The notes under the pieces: generated by a model | What the model saw: only the letters and a program-made list of their open reading frames with translations | Database searches by the model: none | What the model was told of the DNA's origin: nothing | Program-made: the position numbers and the translations under genes | DNA from: Neelides folsomi | Taxonomy: Eukaryota > Arthropoda > Collembola > Neelipleona > Neelidae | Direction of reading: 5' to 3' | Length of the DNA stretch: 64,000 bases | Assembly (NCBI GenBank): GCA_034687125.1 | Contig: JAQGBZ010000083.1 | Coordinates: 124,001 to 188,000, forward strand | Part shown: piece after piece, positions 28,701 to 41,848 of the stretch | Layout: each line of letters opens with the position of its first letter | How positions within the stretch are numbered: the stretch's first letter is position 1

Positions 28701-31700
28701 TTGATACATTGCAGAAGAAAGATTTCGGCTCTGATACTCCTCATGTGGCGAAACAGGAGCTGCAATATATTAAGCTTTATGACGATCTACATCTGTCTTC
28801 CCTCTCACACACCATACAAACCCTTCCGGATTTTTGGCAAATAGGCCATAAGGAATATCCGGCACTTGAAGGGATCCATTAGAACGTGGGTCGGATGGGA
28901 AGTTTGTGAAGCTGGGCCTTAAATGGAACCGATGACGGGGGAAAGGTCCCCTGGAGGAATTCGAGGTCTAGTCAACTCCTTTTCTCAAAAGGACTCGGAA
29001 CACTCGAAGAAAACTATTAAAAAGATCTGACAGAGATGAAAGGTTTGGCTCCCGTTCAACACTTTTCTCTTTGGAGAAGAAAAAGTGGGAACAATGGAAT
29101 GGATATAATGCGTCTTGAGGAAACCATAATCCAATTCAGGGAGAAAAAACATGCCCTTTGGCTCTTTCTCTCCTGGAGAGCTCGCAAGAAGTTCAACTTC
29201 CGTAAATAAAGCCTTATCTCCCTCAATCCGAAAAGAACCATCATGGTAATGAGGAGGTTCATGTGGGCTCATGGAAATTAGATATGCAAGGAAGGTTCTG
29301 CCAACGGTTGGGGAAATTATTTCCCAGTCAGAATACCCGCCATGTTTCGTCGATACTTTTGTAAATACACCGTGAGGTTGCATTATAGAAGAGACACTCC
29401 AACCGCATTCATCTGTATAACGGATCCACAGAGACTGATGATATATACACAGATCCACAGTGAGTCTCTAGAGCAGAATAAATGTTTTGCCTCCTTGAAG
29501 AAGGATGTCTGTTCCCGGGGATGTCCATGTGCGAGGGCCCGAGACGAAAAACATGGGTTCATGAAAACGAGGTTCGATCAATCACCTCCAAACTCCCAGT
29601 ATTGCAAATTACACAATCCATCCAACTCAAACACCATCTTCAATTCAAATGTACGAATAAACCCCCTGGCTTGGATCTCAAATGTAAAGAAACCTTTGGG
29701 GGTTCTGAGGAATCCATACCAAAGGGTAATTCCCTTTGATTAACCCCAATCCCATTTGAGGAAAAACGGAATTGAATGGGCAAACAACTGACTGAAAGAC
29801 GTCTCTCTCAAATTGGAAATGAAGGGATTGGAAATGAATTTGTGAAGGTAAAGTCAATAGGAAATCCCTCCAATCATTATGGAAGAGCCGATGAAGACCG
29901 TAAATTAAGAAAAGAGGAGGTTGGTAATTTATTGAGAGTGGACTGTAAGTATTTTAAAGGGAGCGGGGCTTAGACGAGATTCTCCTGCCTTATCTCTGCC
30001 ACTGCAACAAGGCGTGTGTTTAAACCCGACTACGAGTCCCTTCACGTCCCGAATCAAAGCGGGGATCGTTTGGCCTTAATAAAGAGAATCTATCGGAATG
30101 CGCTCCCTCCGCCGCTCTCTTCAAGAGTGAGTCAGAGGGGGAAAGTTGAATGGGGGAAAGCTGAATTCGTCTTTTGGGGAACCGATGATGGCGATGAGTC
30201 ATCGGGTCGTTAGTACTACCGTAGCCATCTATTACAAGAGAGACACTCGGTGCAGTGATCCCCAATAATATATTGCCGCCCGGTCGAGGCGCATTTTCCT
30301 CCTCCTTAATTAAGGGGGGCTGGTGGTGATATGATGGGGCGAGCCCGTGTTGGAAATTAGCAAAAGACAATAAAGGCCATGAGCTATTGGTTTAAGAGAC
30401 TATAAAGACATTTCGTATTCCTTCCTCATTTAGCGAGAAAGAGGCCCAGAGGGCTCGTTCCCATCCCACTCGCCCCATCATCACGCTCTCTCAAGAAAGT
30501 CATTTGAGAGAGAAGCACCTCAATTCAGTCCCATTAATGAGAACTCAAATCTGATAAAGTAAGGAAATAAATATATCAATATCTGATGTTCAAAATCCCA
30601 AAAGTTTCCTACTTTTAATAAATGTCCGTATTTATTTAGCAGCGTCCCCTTTAAAAAGATTTATTGAGGAAATGTCGAAATGGGATTTGTAAACGAGGAC
30701 TCAATAAACAAGCAGTTTAAAGTTGGGAAAAACTTTGCATTATTTTCCCAACTTTTCCTCAACTTTCTGTCTGAAATTAAAATGAATCGTGAAATTAAAT
30801 GTAATTTAAAAAAGTGGGGCTTTAATTCACTTGACGTTCAACAACTCCAAGAGTCCATTTGTCTTTCTCGTCCACTTCAAAACTCGAGCCCTTAATGAAG
30901 GGAAGTGAAAGGAATTGGGCTATAAAGAACCAGGGCAGTCGAAGTCGCGGAGGAGTCGAGAGGAACAAAGTGTTTATTACGGGAGTTTCTCTCTCTCTGT
31001 TGGGACTTTCATGTAATTTATTCCCCTTATGGACGAAGCCTCAACTCCCAAGCAGGTCGTATAAATCTCAATATTTCTCGGGCTTTACCTCGCCCGGGTA
31101 TAAATCTTGTCGAGGGAGTACAAAGGAGGTAGACATAAAAGACAGCGGGGCGAAGTGGAGAGCTCCTGCTGCTGCTTGGTTGTTCAATACTCATCCTTTC
31201 CAAAGCTACCCGTGTTTTGGATAAAATAAAAGGTGGTGAAGCAGAATGTGAGAACAACGAGGCCACTTGGTTTCAACCAATAATGTATCAAGAGTAGGAA
31301 AATATCAACAGGAAAGCCTTTTATGCCATGTATAGGCTTCTGTCTTATCTGTCGGCTTTGTGGGGGGATTTTAAAAACTCTTGCATTCTATTACTCTCGA
31401 AGACAAGGAGGATTAAGAGGCTCCAACACCGATAAGTTATCTTAAGGAGATTATTTTCCCATCTTCATTTAATATTCCCCTTTTATTCCCCCCAAATGCT
31501 ATCAATTAACCACAAGGGGTTTAGGCCTCTTAAATTGATTTATTTAGAGCTCATTGATATTATTAGAAAGAACTTGTTTGGAATGAGATGGAGTTTTGGC
31601 AGTAAAAAGTTTAATTTGAGTGACAAGAGAAACGAATCATTTTCCTCATTTCCTACAAATTGGCACATTGCGGGCGAAGAGCTCGAGTTTCCAGAGACCC

Positions 31701-34700
31701 CCAACTGCCTCATTCCAACTCATTGGAGATGAATTAGTTAAAAGGCAGAGGCAACTGCCTGCACTTCTTTAATAGAATCAACCACTCCGAGCTCCACAAC
31801 AACTTTTTATCCTCGGAGCTAAGGAAGTAAAAATAAAAGCAAATGGATTTCTTCCGTGGAATTTACATTTGAGATGAATATGTTGACTGCTGACAGCAAA
31901 TGAGGCTAAGATGTATTATGTTATGTTATTAAGCTCTACACTTTGATCCTCCTTCTCTTTGATCTTATCAAACTTGTACACGTGTTACGCCAAGCCTTGC
32001 TCGCACACTCAATTTCCCTTTTCCTTGAGTCAACAACACTTGGTTGAATGAAGACATACTCGCCCGTTTAATTATTCCTCGCATTCTTTCTCCTCCTCAT
32101 TTTGTCAGACATTTCCCTTTTAACTTCAGCTTTCAAACAATGGGTGCTAAATATGGAACATGTGTTTGAATCCAGAGGACCACTTTGTTTTTCATTAAAC
32201 TCAAAGTCCTTTCATCTTGCAAAGAATATTAAATCATATACCATATAATTTATAAAGAATATCTACTATCTGTGAGTATAGTATAGTACTTCTCATGAAT
32301 GTTTAGAATAAGAATATAAGTACATAAGAATTGTATAAATCATCCAGCTATAAAACACTTTTTTACTACAAAGTTCTGATTCTCAATATCGATACAATCA
32401 TAGTATAGTGCCATAAAATATAAAAATCCCAATATTTTGCAATATTGCCAGGAAAAGAACTAAATCACATAACTCTTCTTTTAATCCAATTAATCTAAAA
32501 AATGACATCTTGAAGCCCATAAAGATCGTTTGGGTGAAGGAATCAAGGAAGAATGAAAGTGATAATGTGGAACATAAAAGATCCATCACACGGTTCGTTT
32601 CATTCCTTCATAAATGGAGAAGATGATTCAGGAGAAACCGAAAGCCACATTTAATCAATATGATGAGTCTTACTGTGGGGTTTCTCTGTTTGTTCTCGCC
32701 ACTTTATGAAGGTTCCAGCTGGCTGTCTCGGCCCTCGGGGAAAAGAGATATGGAAAGGGCTTAGGAGATGAGAGTGAAAGCAAGAGTGAAATCAAGGTAC
32801 TTCATTCCCTCTCCACTACCAGGCATCTATAGGGAGGGAGGGTCTCTAAAAAATATACGTGTCTGGAAGTATCATGCTCTCAGGATAGAAATCGAGAAAG
32901 TGAAGTATTGAGGAGGAAAATGAGAAATGGGGAAAGACAAAGAAAAGTACATAAAGCTCTTCTCCGCAATTGACTTTTCCCCAACGTAAATCCAGCGCAT
33001 AGATATTGGGAAGTAAAGTTTGCTTTCCGTCCCGATCTTCCCAAAACTTGACAATAAACCAAATTAGACAACTCTCAAACAAGCCGAGTCCGAAATGTTT
33101 TGACTTTTTAAACAGACACAAGATTTGCCTTTAGAAGGGTTCGGAATGAATGTCGTTCTAAGTATTATAATTTAACAAAACTTTGGTCTCATAAAAGAGA
33201 TGAAAGTTATTCAAGGAATATCAATGTGGTTGAACAGAGACGCATCTTGTACTATTTGTATTGAGTGACTCACCGCCTCGATTCGACTTCCTCAAACAAA
33301 GAAGACGGGGACGGAGTTGACAGAGAAGGGAGAAAAACGAAGTTGAAAAATAATATTAAATTTCAGTGAGCGTAGGAGCCATTTCCTTCGCTTCCTCCAC
33401 TTTGATTACTTATTGATTCGGATGAAAAGTCGAGAAAATTGATTTACCTCTTCATGGCCTTAATTAAATGGAAAAGATCACTAGATGAACTCAGCACTTA
33501 ATAAATAAAAAAAATATTCAACTCAATTGTACATTAAATGGTTTACCTTTTAAAATCACATTACCTCGACCCATCTCATCCATCTCATCTTAGAAGGTAT
33601 CTCAAGTCTCAAGAGGAATGAGGAAATTTCATTGGGATTCAGGTCGTAAGTTAAATCAAATCATTTACTTTTACGACAACTTTCTCTCCCAAACTATCCG
33701 TAATTGGAATGAAAAAGACGTTAAATAAAAGGTCTTAAATGGATCCTTCCATTATCTTCTCTAAGTCCTTCGCTGTGCAACTTTCACGGGTCTTTGGGTC
33801 TTTTGGTAATGGGTAGAGAGAGGTTTAAGTTGCTCTTACTTGACCATCCTTTCCTCTTATTTTGGCACGGGCGAAAAAGTTGGGTTCCAAACTCTCCACC
33901 CACCACTCTTCAATTTCAACCTCAATAAAAGGGACAGTAACTCAAGGAGGTCCCCACCATTATTTTCCCAAAGAAAAAAGAAAAGTCCGGCCTATTGTAT
34001 GTTTCTCTCAAGACATGTAATTAAGTCAATTCTGGTCCTAAATGGGACTGGGGACAGACGGAAGCTCTTCTCGGGAGAGTGTGAAGAGGAAGTCGGAGTT
34101 TTGGTTTTTTCCTCAATGAAAGTCCTTTTCCACATACGCACATCATTCCATTTAAGTATGGTATACTGGCCTTCACTTTGAGCCGACTGAATTTTTTTCC
34201 TCCCTTCCCGTCGCTCGTCTTAAGGAAGAAAAACCGAAAGGCACTCTGGAATATAATTGGATTCCCTTTTCCCCTTAAGAAGAGAAGTTAACTTTGCCAG
34301 GGAGGCAGAGATGAGGGATTTATATATCAGTAGGTAGAGAGATCTCCCCAGCCGCAAATCCACGATGTACATAGGAAATCGTAGATTTCTTGGTTCCTCC
34401 AGGATTCCTGGACGGGATGATGGAATCAAGAGTATATAAACCGATTGGAGGCATAATGGCGCTTAGGGGCTTCGCTCCCATCTAACCCTCCCTATTTGAC
34501 TTTCCTCCTTTAATTGTGTTTTACGATGTGATGGGAAAGAACCGACTTCGCTCAATTCTCACACCACCATCTTCCGCTTCCTATAAAGCGAAGGTTTAAG
34601 GGGCTTAACAACCACCAATAGAACTCGGAGTTGTATAAGCGAAGTCTTTTTTTATTAGATGATCCTGTGTAGATTATGGAGGAATCGATAAGAGGAGAGT

Positions 34701-36561
34701 CAAAGGCTCTCATTGTATGCTCAATGTATAGAAGTACTAATATAAGAGATATACAAGAGGGTAAATGAGTGCACTTGAGATCCACTCAAAAAATACCATC
34801 ATTTCGTCTCCCTTTCTTATTCATCTAATCTATCCCCCATGAGTTTATTGGAGGGCTCTCCATTCCACGATTCCACCCATTCACTTCCGACCCTCTTTTT
34901 AAAGACTTTTCTTCTCTTATATGATGACTTGTATCACTTGTATGGAATACTTCTTTGGATAGTATTGGGATGGTATAGGAATTTGAGAGAGTCTCAAGGT
35001 GGCTTTTATGACGGAACAACGGAAATTGCACAATTCGGCTCTTCTTCCGCATTGAAAAATCCTTAGGGCCTTCTAATGAGGCTCGAGGGCGGCAGAGTGG
35101 CGGATTAAACTCGGCCCAAACTTTGTGAATTAATACGAACGCATCTTGACTTAACGGCGATGGAACTGTGGAGAGATCAAAATTATCCTGCACAGCGGGA
35201 TGAAGCCAAAATTACAGCTTCTTGTGGGGAGGAAATCCGGTGACAAGGCGGAAAAAGTTAATGATCAAACTACATGAACCTCCCTCAGTTCATAAGTTCG
35301 TGAATTAAGTTTCATTTAGATTGGACGAGTATATTCCGAGAGTGAAGGTTGAACATGGCAATGGTTTGTATGGAGTTTATAACTCTGCTTTTCTCCGATT
35401 CCAAGAAAGTACGGACAGCTTAATGTGATTTACGGGACCTCAAGGCAAACCAAAGGCGGAAAAGGGGGAAAGTGCAATTCAAATGAAATCCGCATTCCAT
35501 GTAAAGGGAAAATCCAGGGAGACCTTAATGGGGGATTGGAAAGGCATTTCCGCTTTATCAGATCGGCTTTAGACTCTTTCATTACCGACCCATCCCATTC
35601 CCCAAAGGAACCGTAGAAGAACAAAGGCGCTCAATTGAATATCCAAAAAATGGGAACTTTTTTTCCAAAGATTAGAAAAGGAAAACCCCCTTCACTTTTA
35701 TGCAAATCCAATAAAATTATTTTCCCAGCTGAAGTGCCCATATATACGCAAATCCCGTTGATAAATTCCGCCTCGGAGGCGGAAAAATAACAATTTGACA
35801 TTCATTTATATATCCACATTACATAAGGGCCATTTTGTGTATTTTGTTGTTTGTGGGGCTATTATGCTCTCAAATCTCTGATTTACGATGGATGGGACCC
35901 ATATGGGGAGATATTATTTATGGGAAATTGGAATTTGAGACTATGAAGTCTCCTTTCTAACTCTATACTTTATTAGTCTCGGAGAGCATCCTGAGAGAAA
36001 TGGGAAAGTGTGGGACCTGTCGGTAAACCGAGCTTTAAGCTCCTAATAATGTAAAAGACCGAGTCCAAATGGGCTCAATTCCATTCCTCTTCCCAACTAA
36101 AATATGAAATATTACCTCATGAACTCACCATACATATTATAACTTATACATTGTATTCCTCCTATTAAACTGATTCTCTTCCTCGGCAGTCGACACTAGG
36201 ACTCCATGCATACGTATTGCAGTATTTGTAAGTATACTTGTAAAGTAGAACAAATCCATCCACGTACAAATTCACATACTCGATTTTGTAATACTTTCTA
36301 TGTAAATGTAGAATATGAACGTATGTTTAACACAAAGTAACGAGATCTCCTTGGCTAATCTAACCGCAACAAATAACCTCAGGACTCATCCTCGGATTGT
36401 GAAAATGAGTCATTGGACCAAAGTTGTGAGACTTAAATCTCCCCATTATTCTCCCAACGACGGCTGCACCAAATGATAGCTATTTATTAGGTCTATTACA
36501 ACAATACAATGGGAAGTTTGAGTTAATCTGCTCAAGTAGGTATGTAGCACAGTTTAAGTAT
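16723..36561. other. Gene-free stretch (possible regulatory or intronic DNA)
   Basis: About 20 kb without an exon I can support. Many open frames of 60-157 codons occur on both strands, densest at 28.4-30.2 kb, but they overlap one another, lack family similarity and occur at roughly the number expected for this composition. Possible non-coding pieces are an initiator-like TCAGTT near 25,120 followed by a donor-like GGTAATT at about 25,170, and a 12-bp palindrome at 23,978-23,989. The region could be the first intron or upstream regulatory region of the gene at 37,050. Confidence 0.45.
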
Positions 36562-36617
36562 TTATATATCAAACTCATCATCATCATCATCATCCAAGTC
36601 ATCGGCCTCTAAAGCAT
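36562..36617 (-). other. Possible terminal coding exon with acidic tail (low confidence)
   Basis: Read on the minus strand, a pyrimidine-rich stretch ending in AG precedes 36,617. The following 56 nt read, in one frame, ALEADDLDDDDDDEFDI and then TAA. The aspartate run is the coding reading of a (CAT)6 repeat on the plus strand (36,576-36,593). An upstream exon ending in phase 1 would be needed. A 19-nt candidate ending at a GTAATT donor near 36,790 is possible but unconvincing. It may be only a trinucleotide repeat in intergenic DNA. Confidence 0.2.
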
Positions 36618-36974
36618 CTAAAAGTTAAAATGATTATTATGAACATCCACTCGGAAATGATGTGCAGAGCGGAATGATTGAGATACGAAGTTAAGTTGAT
36701 CAAACGAGATTTCATATCACACACTCACTCAGCAACTCCTCTTAATGCCCTTGGTAATAGGGAGACTTTGAGGAGATCATCAGAACCCAATTACTCATTT
36801 TATTAAGAGGCTTCTAAAGGAAAGGATAAAATATAATGGGAAGAACCGAAGAGTGGGATGAGTCTTGACGTAATAACCATTTGGTCCATAGAGGAATAAT
36901 TGAGTCCTTATCTCTCTCGTGACAACATTGGAGTCAGTAGCCCGACCATTTTAACGACCTTCTTCTCTTTCCAG

Positions 36975-37049
36975 AACTTAACGATGAGCAGAGTAAGAGC
37001 GATGGAGAAGGGAGCGAATTGAAGCGGCCGCGGATTTGAAGCTGAAGAC
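36975..37049 (+). promoter_or_regulatory. 5' leader exon segment with acceptor and short upstream ORF
   Basis: A strong acceptor (pyrimidine tract ending TTTCCAG, AG at 36,973-36,974) suggests that the leader of the gene at 37,050 is spliced, with an upstream non-coding exon not identified here. The segment carries a 12-codon upstream ORF, 36,984-37,022, with two ATGs. It is in the same frame as the main ORF and closed by TGA 27 nt before the main start. This stop also shows that the main coding frame cannot extend upstream within this exon. Confidence 0.5.
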
Positions 37050-40000
37050 ATGTTCGGCCTTCGTCTCAAATCGTGGATGGAAGCTCATTTAGGCAGACCG
37101 CGGAAGGTGACAGGGAGCAGCGGGAAGCTCTCGACCTCCTCGACCCAAACACCTCATGAGGAGCGGAGGATGTTGGGCAAGGGCGACCTCCGGGAGCCAT
37201 CTGAGGGAGCGGGAGGGGGAGAGGAGCAACAGAAGGAGAGCCGAGCGCAAGAGCCCTCGACGTCCAAACCCCGAGTCGTCTGCAACAGCAACAGTGGAGC
37301 AAACATTCTCTTGGGATCGTTCAGTAACAACCTCTCTTCTCCCGACACCGGCTACTCCACGGATGGCTACTCCCCCAAAAGTGTCTACCCAGCCTTGTCT
37401 TTCGAGTCGTCGGGGAAGTCCACGCCCAAGTCCTCCTATACAATTTCGTCCCTTGTCTCCAGTGACCTCCTCAATAAAAACTCAGCCTCGTCGAATGGGC
37501 TCGAGGAGTTGGAAGAGAGCGGAGACACCGACTGCCTTCCGAATGAAGAAACCTCCTCGAGGGATTCCCCACAAGCGGTCCCTTTAACTCCAAACAACGA
37601 GATCCAGGATGTGACTGTGCCCTGTGGGGATAATGGGGCCAAGAGGAAAACTCACCGGCGGGCGGAGTCAGAGGGTGAGAAAGTGACGGGCAAAGTGGCG
37701 GGGGGACGGAACATTCGAACGTCGCTCGTTCTGAGCGGAGCAAATTCTCCAGTTGGGCCTGAGAACGCGGGCCGTGGCTGGTCCTTGGACCTCAAAGCCC
37801 TTTCCCTCTCTTCACCCCGAAGACCGCGAACGCGGATCAAAACCAACCCGTGGATTTGCATAAGAAATGAGTCGGCGGTCATGCCGAAGATCCACCGAGA
37901 GGAAAAGGAAAGCTCATTACTCACAATGAGACTCTCACCGGCCCGAGCCTCCCTCACGATCCCCGTGGAAATAAATAATGTAAACGTCCTCAGTCCCTCA
38001 CCCGGTTCGTCCTCGTCAGATCAGGAGCGGACGGCTCTGCATCGGATCTCGAGTTCGACAAGTGCGAGTGATTCAGGTAAAGGGACACTGGAGACTCGGA
38101 CTAATAGAAATTCAAGAGAATCGTCTTCGCTCCTGAGCGAAACGACCTCATCGCCTCGGAATTCAATCATTTCTCAGGAGATGAGAGTCGAGTCCTCGTC
38201 CCCCTGTCTTCCACCGCTCTCATTCTCCGACAATCAGCCAAGTCGGGGTTTTGGGCCTTCCCGCCTCTTCCCAAGACCAACTTTGCCTTTCACCAGAGAA
38301 CCCGCCATTGCCGCCTACTCTCCAATCATAGAAAAGGAAACGGATATTCTCTCAGATTGGCCCAACACCGACGACGAAGAAAGGGAAGAACAGATTGACA
38401 ATCCGCCATCAATATTCCAGCTCAACCCCCGGCGTCATTACGAGGACAGCCCAAAGTGTAATACCAAGTTTGAGATCTGTAATTCAAATGGGCGGGAGGA
38501 GTGCAGGAGCAATAATAATTTCAAGAAACCCGCCTCCCTGCTTCCATACGAGGACGAGAGTGGGAACTCGTTGAATATGAACTTCCCCACCACTTGTTAC
38601 CAGCCGATCCCAATAAGGCCGATACAAATGCAGGGAACGTACCCGGAAGGAATGCCAAGTGAGAGCGAGGGCTTGTCAAATCACGTCGTCTCTCTTGACA
38701 CCGCCCCGCGGTCTTTCCGATCCTCCCGATCTCCTCTCAAAAATCAGCCCACGACGATCGCCCGCGGAGCTCTAGGCTTCCTTAGGAAAATGTTCCGAAA
38801 AGGCTCGTGCTCTTCGACCAATTCTGCCGCTTCTTCTCCACTCCACTTGAACAACGATAGGAAGCGAGGGCCGCCGTCCTCAACAACAACGACGAGTTTG
38901 TTCTGTCGTGAAGGATTGGCCGACACGGTCGCTTTACCTCTTACGGCCCATTTCACCCAAAGTGGGATAGTTAAACCTTGCAGCCCGGCCGTAAATGGCT
39001 ACTTTCTCACTCCAACTCCCAATTCGTTCAGGAGGCGAAGTGGGGCAGAGGCGAGCGAGTCGCGAGTTTCAAGAACAACCAAGGGATTCAAGACTGACAT
39101 TATAAGAGTGCCCTATCCAACCATGTTAAATATGGAAGGGAATCAAGAACCGGGAGCAAATGGTCAAACATTGGGAAATGGAGGAGGAGGAAACACAAAT
39201 ACAAATTCCACTTCCGCCAGTTCCGTCTGCTCGATGTCAACTTCCACTTCGGCCGAAACAGGATTAACCCAAGATGCCCGAGAAGGTTCATTTACGCCCA
39301 AGCCCAGGCTTGAAGTCAATCAGAATCATAAGCAATTCCCGAGGCCGATTTCAACCCCAGTAGTCCAATCCCCAGCCCAAGGCTCGAGACTGAGAAACCA
39401 AAAAATTCCATTCGAGTCTCCGCGAGTGTCAGTGGCAGTCTCTGGGAACCGAATTAACTCGCCTAGTTTTAATAACTACTCTCCCATTCATCGTCTTGTC
39501 GTGACCGGAGGGAATCCCTTACTCGCTCCAAGACTCCCGCCCATCCTCCCCACTCACTCTCAAATGATGAACGGGGACATGGGCGAAGATGTGGCGAGGA
39601 CACCACGAGCTTCTTACCAACCTCGCCCGATTTCTTCGCCAATTCCTCAGCCCTACTTTCACTCGCCGTTCATTCCCTCGCCCTCGCCCATCCTTCGCAA
39701 TCCTCGCTACCAATACATTACTTCCTCGAATCAAAACTCGCCGCTCCTTAACGCCCCCAGAAGAATTAATAACGGCCATAGTGGCGTCCAACGCCCCACA
39801 CCTGTCAATTTGAATTTAAAAGGGGAGTTTCCCTCGAACCACTACTACTCTTCGCCCGTCCTTCAACAAAGAGCATTTTACGATCTCCAAACTCATCAAA
39901 AGTCTCCGGTCGTTAATCAGAAAATTCTTCACCACCCGCAGGAACTCACACCATCACACCATTTCCAATTCCAGCCTGGGAACATCAATAGTCGGGTCAA

Positions 40001-41348
40001 CCGAGAAAGTTTAATTGCCGGGAGAGTAGGGGCGGGGCATGGGCAGTTCCCAACACCGGAAAAAATTTACGAGACTGTCGACGTAGACAATTCGGACTAC
40101 GACGAAGGCGACGAGGACGAAGATGAGGAGTTTGAAATCCAAGTTCGATTGAGGGAAGCGGATCTCGAGAGAAGAAGGAGAGAATTTGAGCGTCGCCACT
40201 CGAGGTCAAAATACTCCTCAAGGGGAAAGAACAGGAGATCAAAAAGAGCTCAACAGACCATTGATGGCTCCTATCCCCTCATGACGCTTGGGCCTTACTT
40301 GTCGGAAACGGAAACGCGGCTCCTGGAAGGGGACGACAAAGAGACTGACAGAAAATACGAGCAGCTCATCAGTGAGGCGGAAGCGCTGCTCCGGGAGATT
40401 TCCATCGAAAAGCCGAATCCCGCGTGGCTCCATGATCCATCCGCCTCTGAGGAACGCGACAGAGACGGAGTTCTTCTCCCCAAACCCCTCGTTGACAAAA
40501 GACGAGCAAATGCCCTCAAATATGACGACTGTCCCCAGAGTGATCCTCTCCGGAGAAAGGTATACTTTACACATTTACAACCCCATCATTCCACTTCCGA
40601 CCTTCCGACCCCGACGTATGTACAAAGAAAGAGGAGAGAGATTTTATAACAACAATTTCCGTTGAGCAGGAAATGTCCGTTTCCTACTTGGGCCAACGGA
40701 AGCCAAATGAATAATTATATTTATATGTCCTTCAACCGCAAAGAGAGACGTTGGATCAATTTCATCATTTGTCTTTCCTAAATGTACCTATAAAAAGCCA
40801 AGGAGTTTTTCGAGGGCAAAAATGATTTATGTATGCTCACAAGTTTCCTTACATGAGTTACATCATAACTATGAGAGGAATTTCTTCTCCCACTTTGAGA
40901 CATGTGTGTGCTGAAGGAGAAAGCCATTGGTAAATTAATCATTTTTCTCCACTACCTACACTTTCCCCCCTTCACTCACTGAGACGTGAGTTAGTTAGTA
41001 AAGAGGGGCAATTACACTATCTTTAATCTCTCTTTCTCTCCACGCACGCCATTTCACAATGCATTTCCCCTCCGATTAGGCCTCGTATAAACGAATTGGG
41101 AATTAGGAGAGAAAATGAAGGGTTCACATTTGTAATATTTTGGACAGGCTTATGATTGCTGGGCTCTAAGACGGCTCCAACAGGAACTGGCGGGATGTTG
41201 CGCTTCGCCGCCTGTCCTTCACCGATCCCGCCTCAACCTCCTCATGACTCCGAATCAGAGCTCAAATCATTTGCCGAACAGCAACCAGAACTTGTCCCTT
41301 CTCCACTACCAGCCCAATCACAACGACTGGGTTCAATACAAGCTCTAA
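37050..41348 (+). CDS. Large, mostly disordered Ser/Pro-rich protein, family not recognised
   Basis: Exon 1 is 37,050-40,559 (1,170 codons) and exon 2 is 41,148-41,348 (66 codons plus TAA), phase 0, for 1,236 residues. The donor is AAG|GTATAC and the acceptor TTTGGACAG. The start is the first ATG after an in-frame TGA at 37,020. The protein is rich in Ser, Pro, Arg and Asn with little predicted fold. Visible landmarks are TGYSTDGYSPKS near residue 100, RPRTRIKTNPW near 260, a basic amphipathic stretch GALGFLRKMFRKG near 575, several proline motifs that could bind SH3 domains (600-950), an acidic run near 1,015-1,030 and a charged helix just after it. A second helical segment (LISEAEALLREI) follows, then a C-terminus with CWALRRLQQEL and ending DWVQYKL. 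There is no signal peptide or membrane segment. The GYSTDG and TNPW motifs recall scaffold proteins of the NHS/Guk-holder type, but the match is too short to claim. A cytoplasmic scaffold or cytoskeletal adaptor is an inference. Confidence 0.85.
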
Positions 41349-41836
41349 AAGCAAGGGTAATCCTAGAGATACAAATTGTCTGACTCGCTTCTCGTTAAAA
41401 GAGAATATTGGCGGAAAAGACATGTATACGATATCAGATTTTGCTATTATTATTAAACTAGCTAACAATAAGTTGTTATATAAGTTATACAGGCTATACT
41501 TATAAACAATTACTTTTAGATTCGCAAGGTTTGTTTAACTTATTAAATAATCCTTTGCTTCTTGAGCGTATACATTATCTATGTCTACATCGTTAGAGGT
41601 TTATTGTGCAAAATGAGTTCTCAATAGAAAGCTATGTATGAGTATTTACAATAGAGAGCATAGGAGAAGAAAATTAGAAAATATTCTCCATTTAACTAAT
41701 GTCGACTGAAGTGTTTAGTAAGGGGAAATGCTGCCATTTCTATTCTAGTCATATTTATGTGCGTATATCTATAACTCATGATGTAGTCGAAGTTGAAAGT
41801 TTAGTCAATGCCATTATTTTACTTGTCAGAATGAGG

Positions 41837-41842
41837 AATAAA
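41837..41842 (+). terminator. Candidate poly(A) signal of the disordered-protein gene
   Basis: First clear AATAAA after the stop at 41,348, about 490 nt downstream. The intervening sequence is AT-rich and has no open frame, as expected of a 3' UTR. Confidence 0.4.
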
Positions 41843-41848
41843 GAGAAT

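Noticed and set aside
28985-29458. 157-codon minus-strand ORF, part of a dense ORF cluster at 28.4-30.2 kb
   Set aside because: No recognisable domain and no splice context. About one ORF this long is expected by chance in 64 kb at this composition, and it overlaps ORFs on the other strand equally well.
37156-37587. 143-codon plus-strand ORF inside the large exon
   Set aside because: It lies in another frame of the 37,050 coding exon, and its Arg/Pro-rich content is what an off-frame reading of a GC-rich coding exon gives. Other off-frame and antisense ORFs across 37,066-40,665 are rejected for the same reason.
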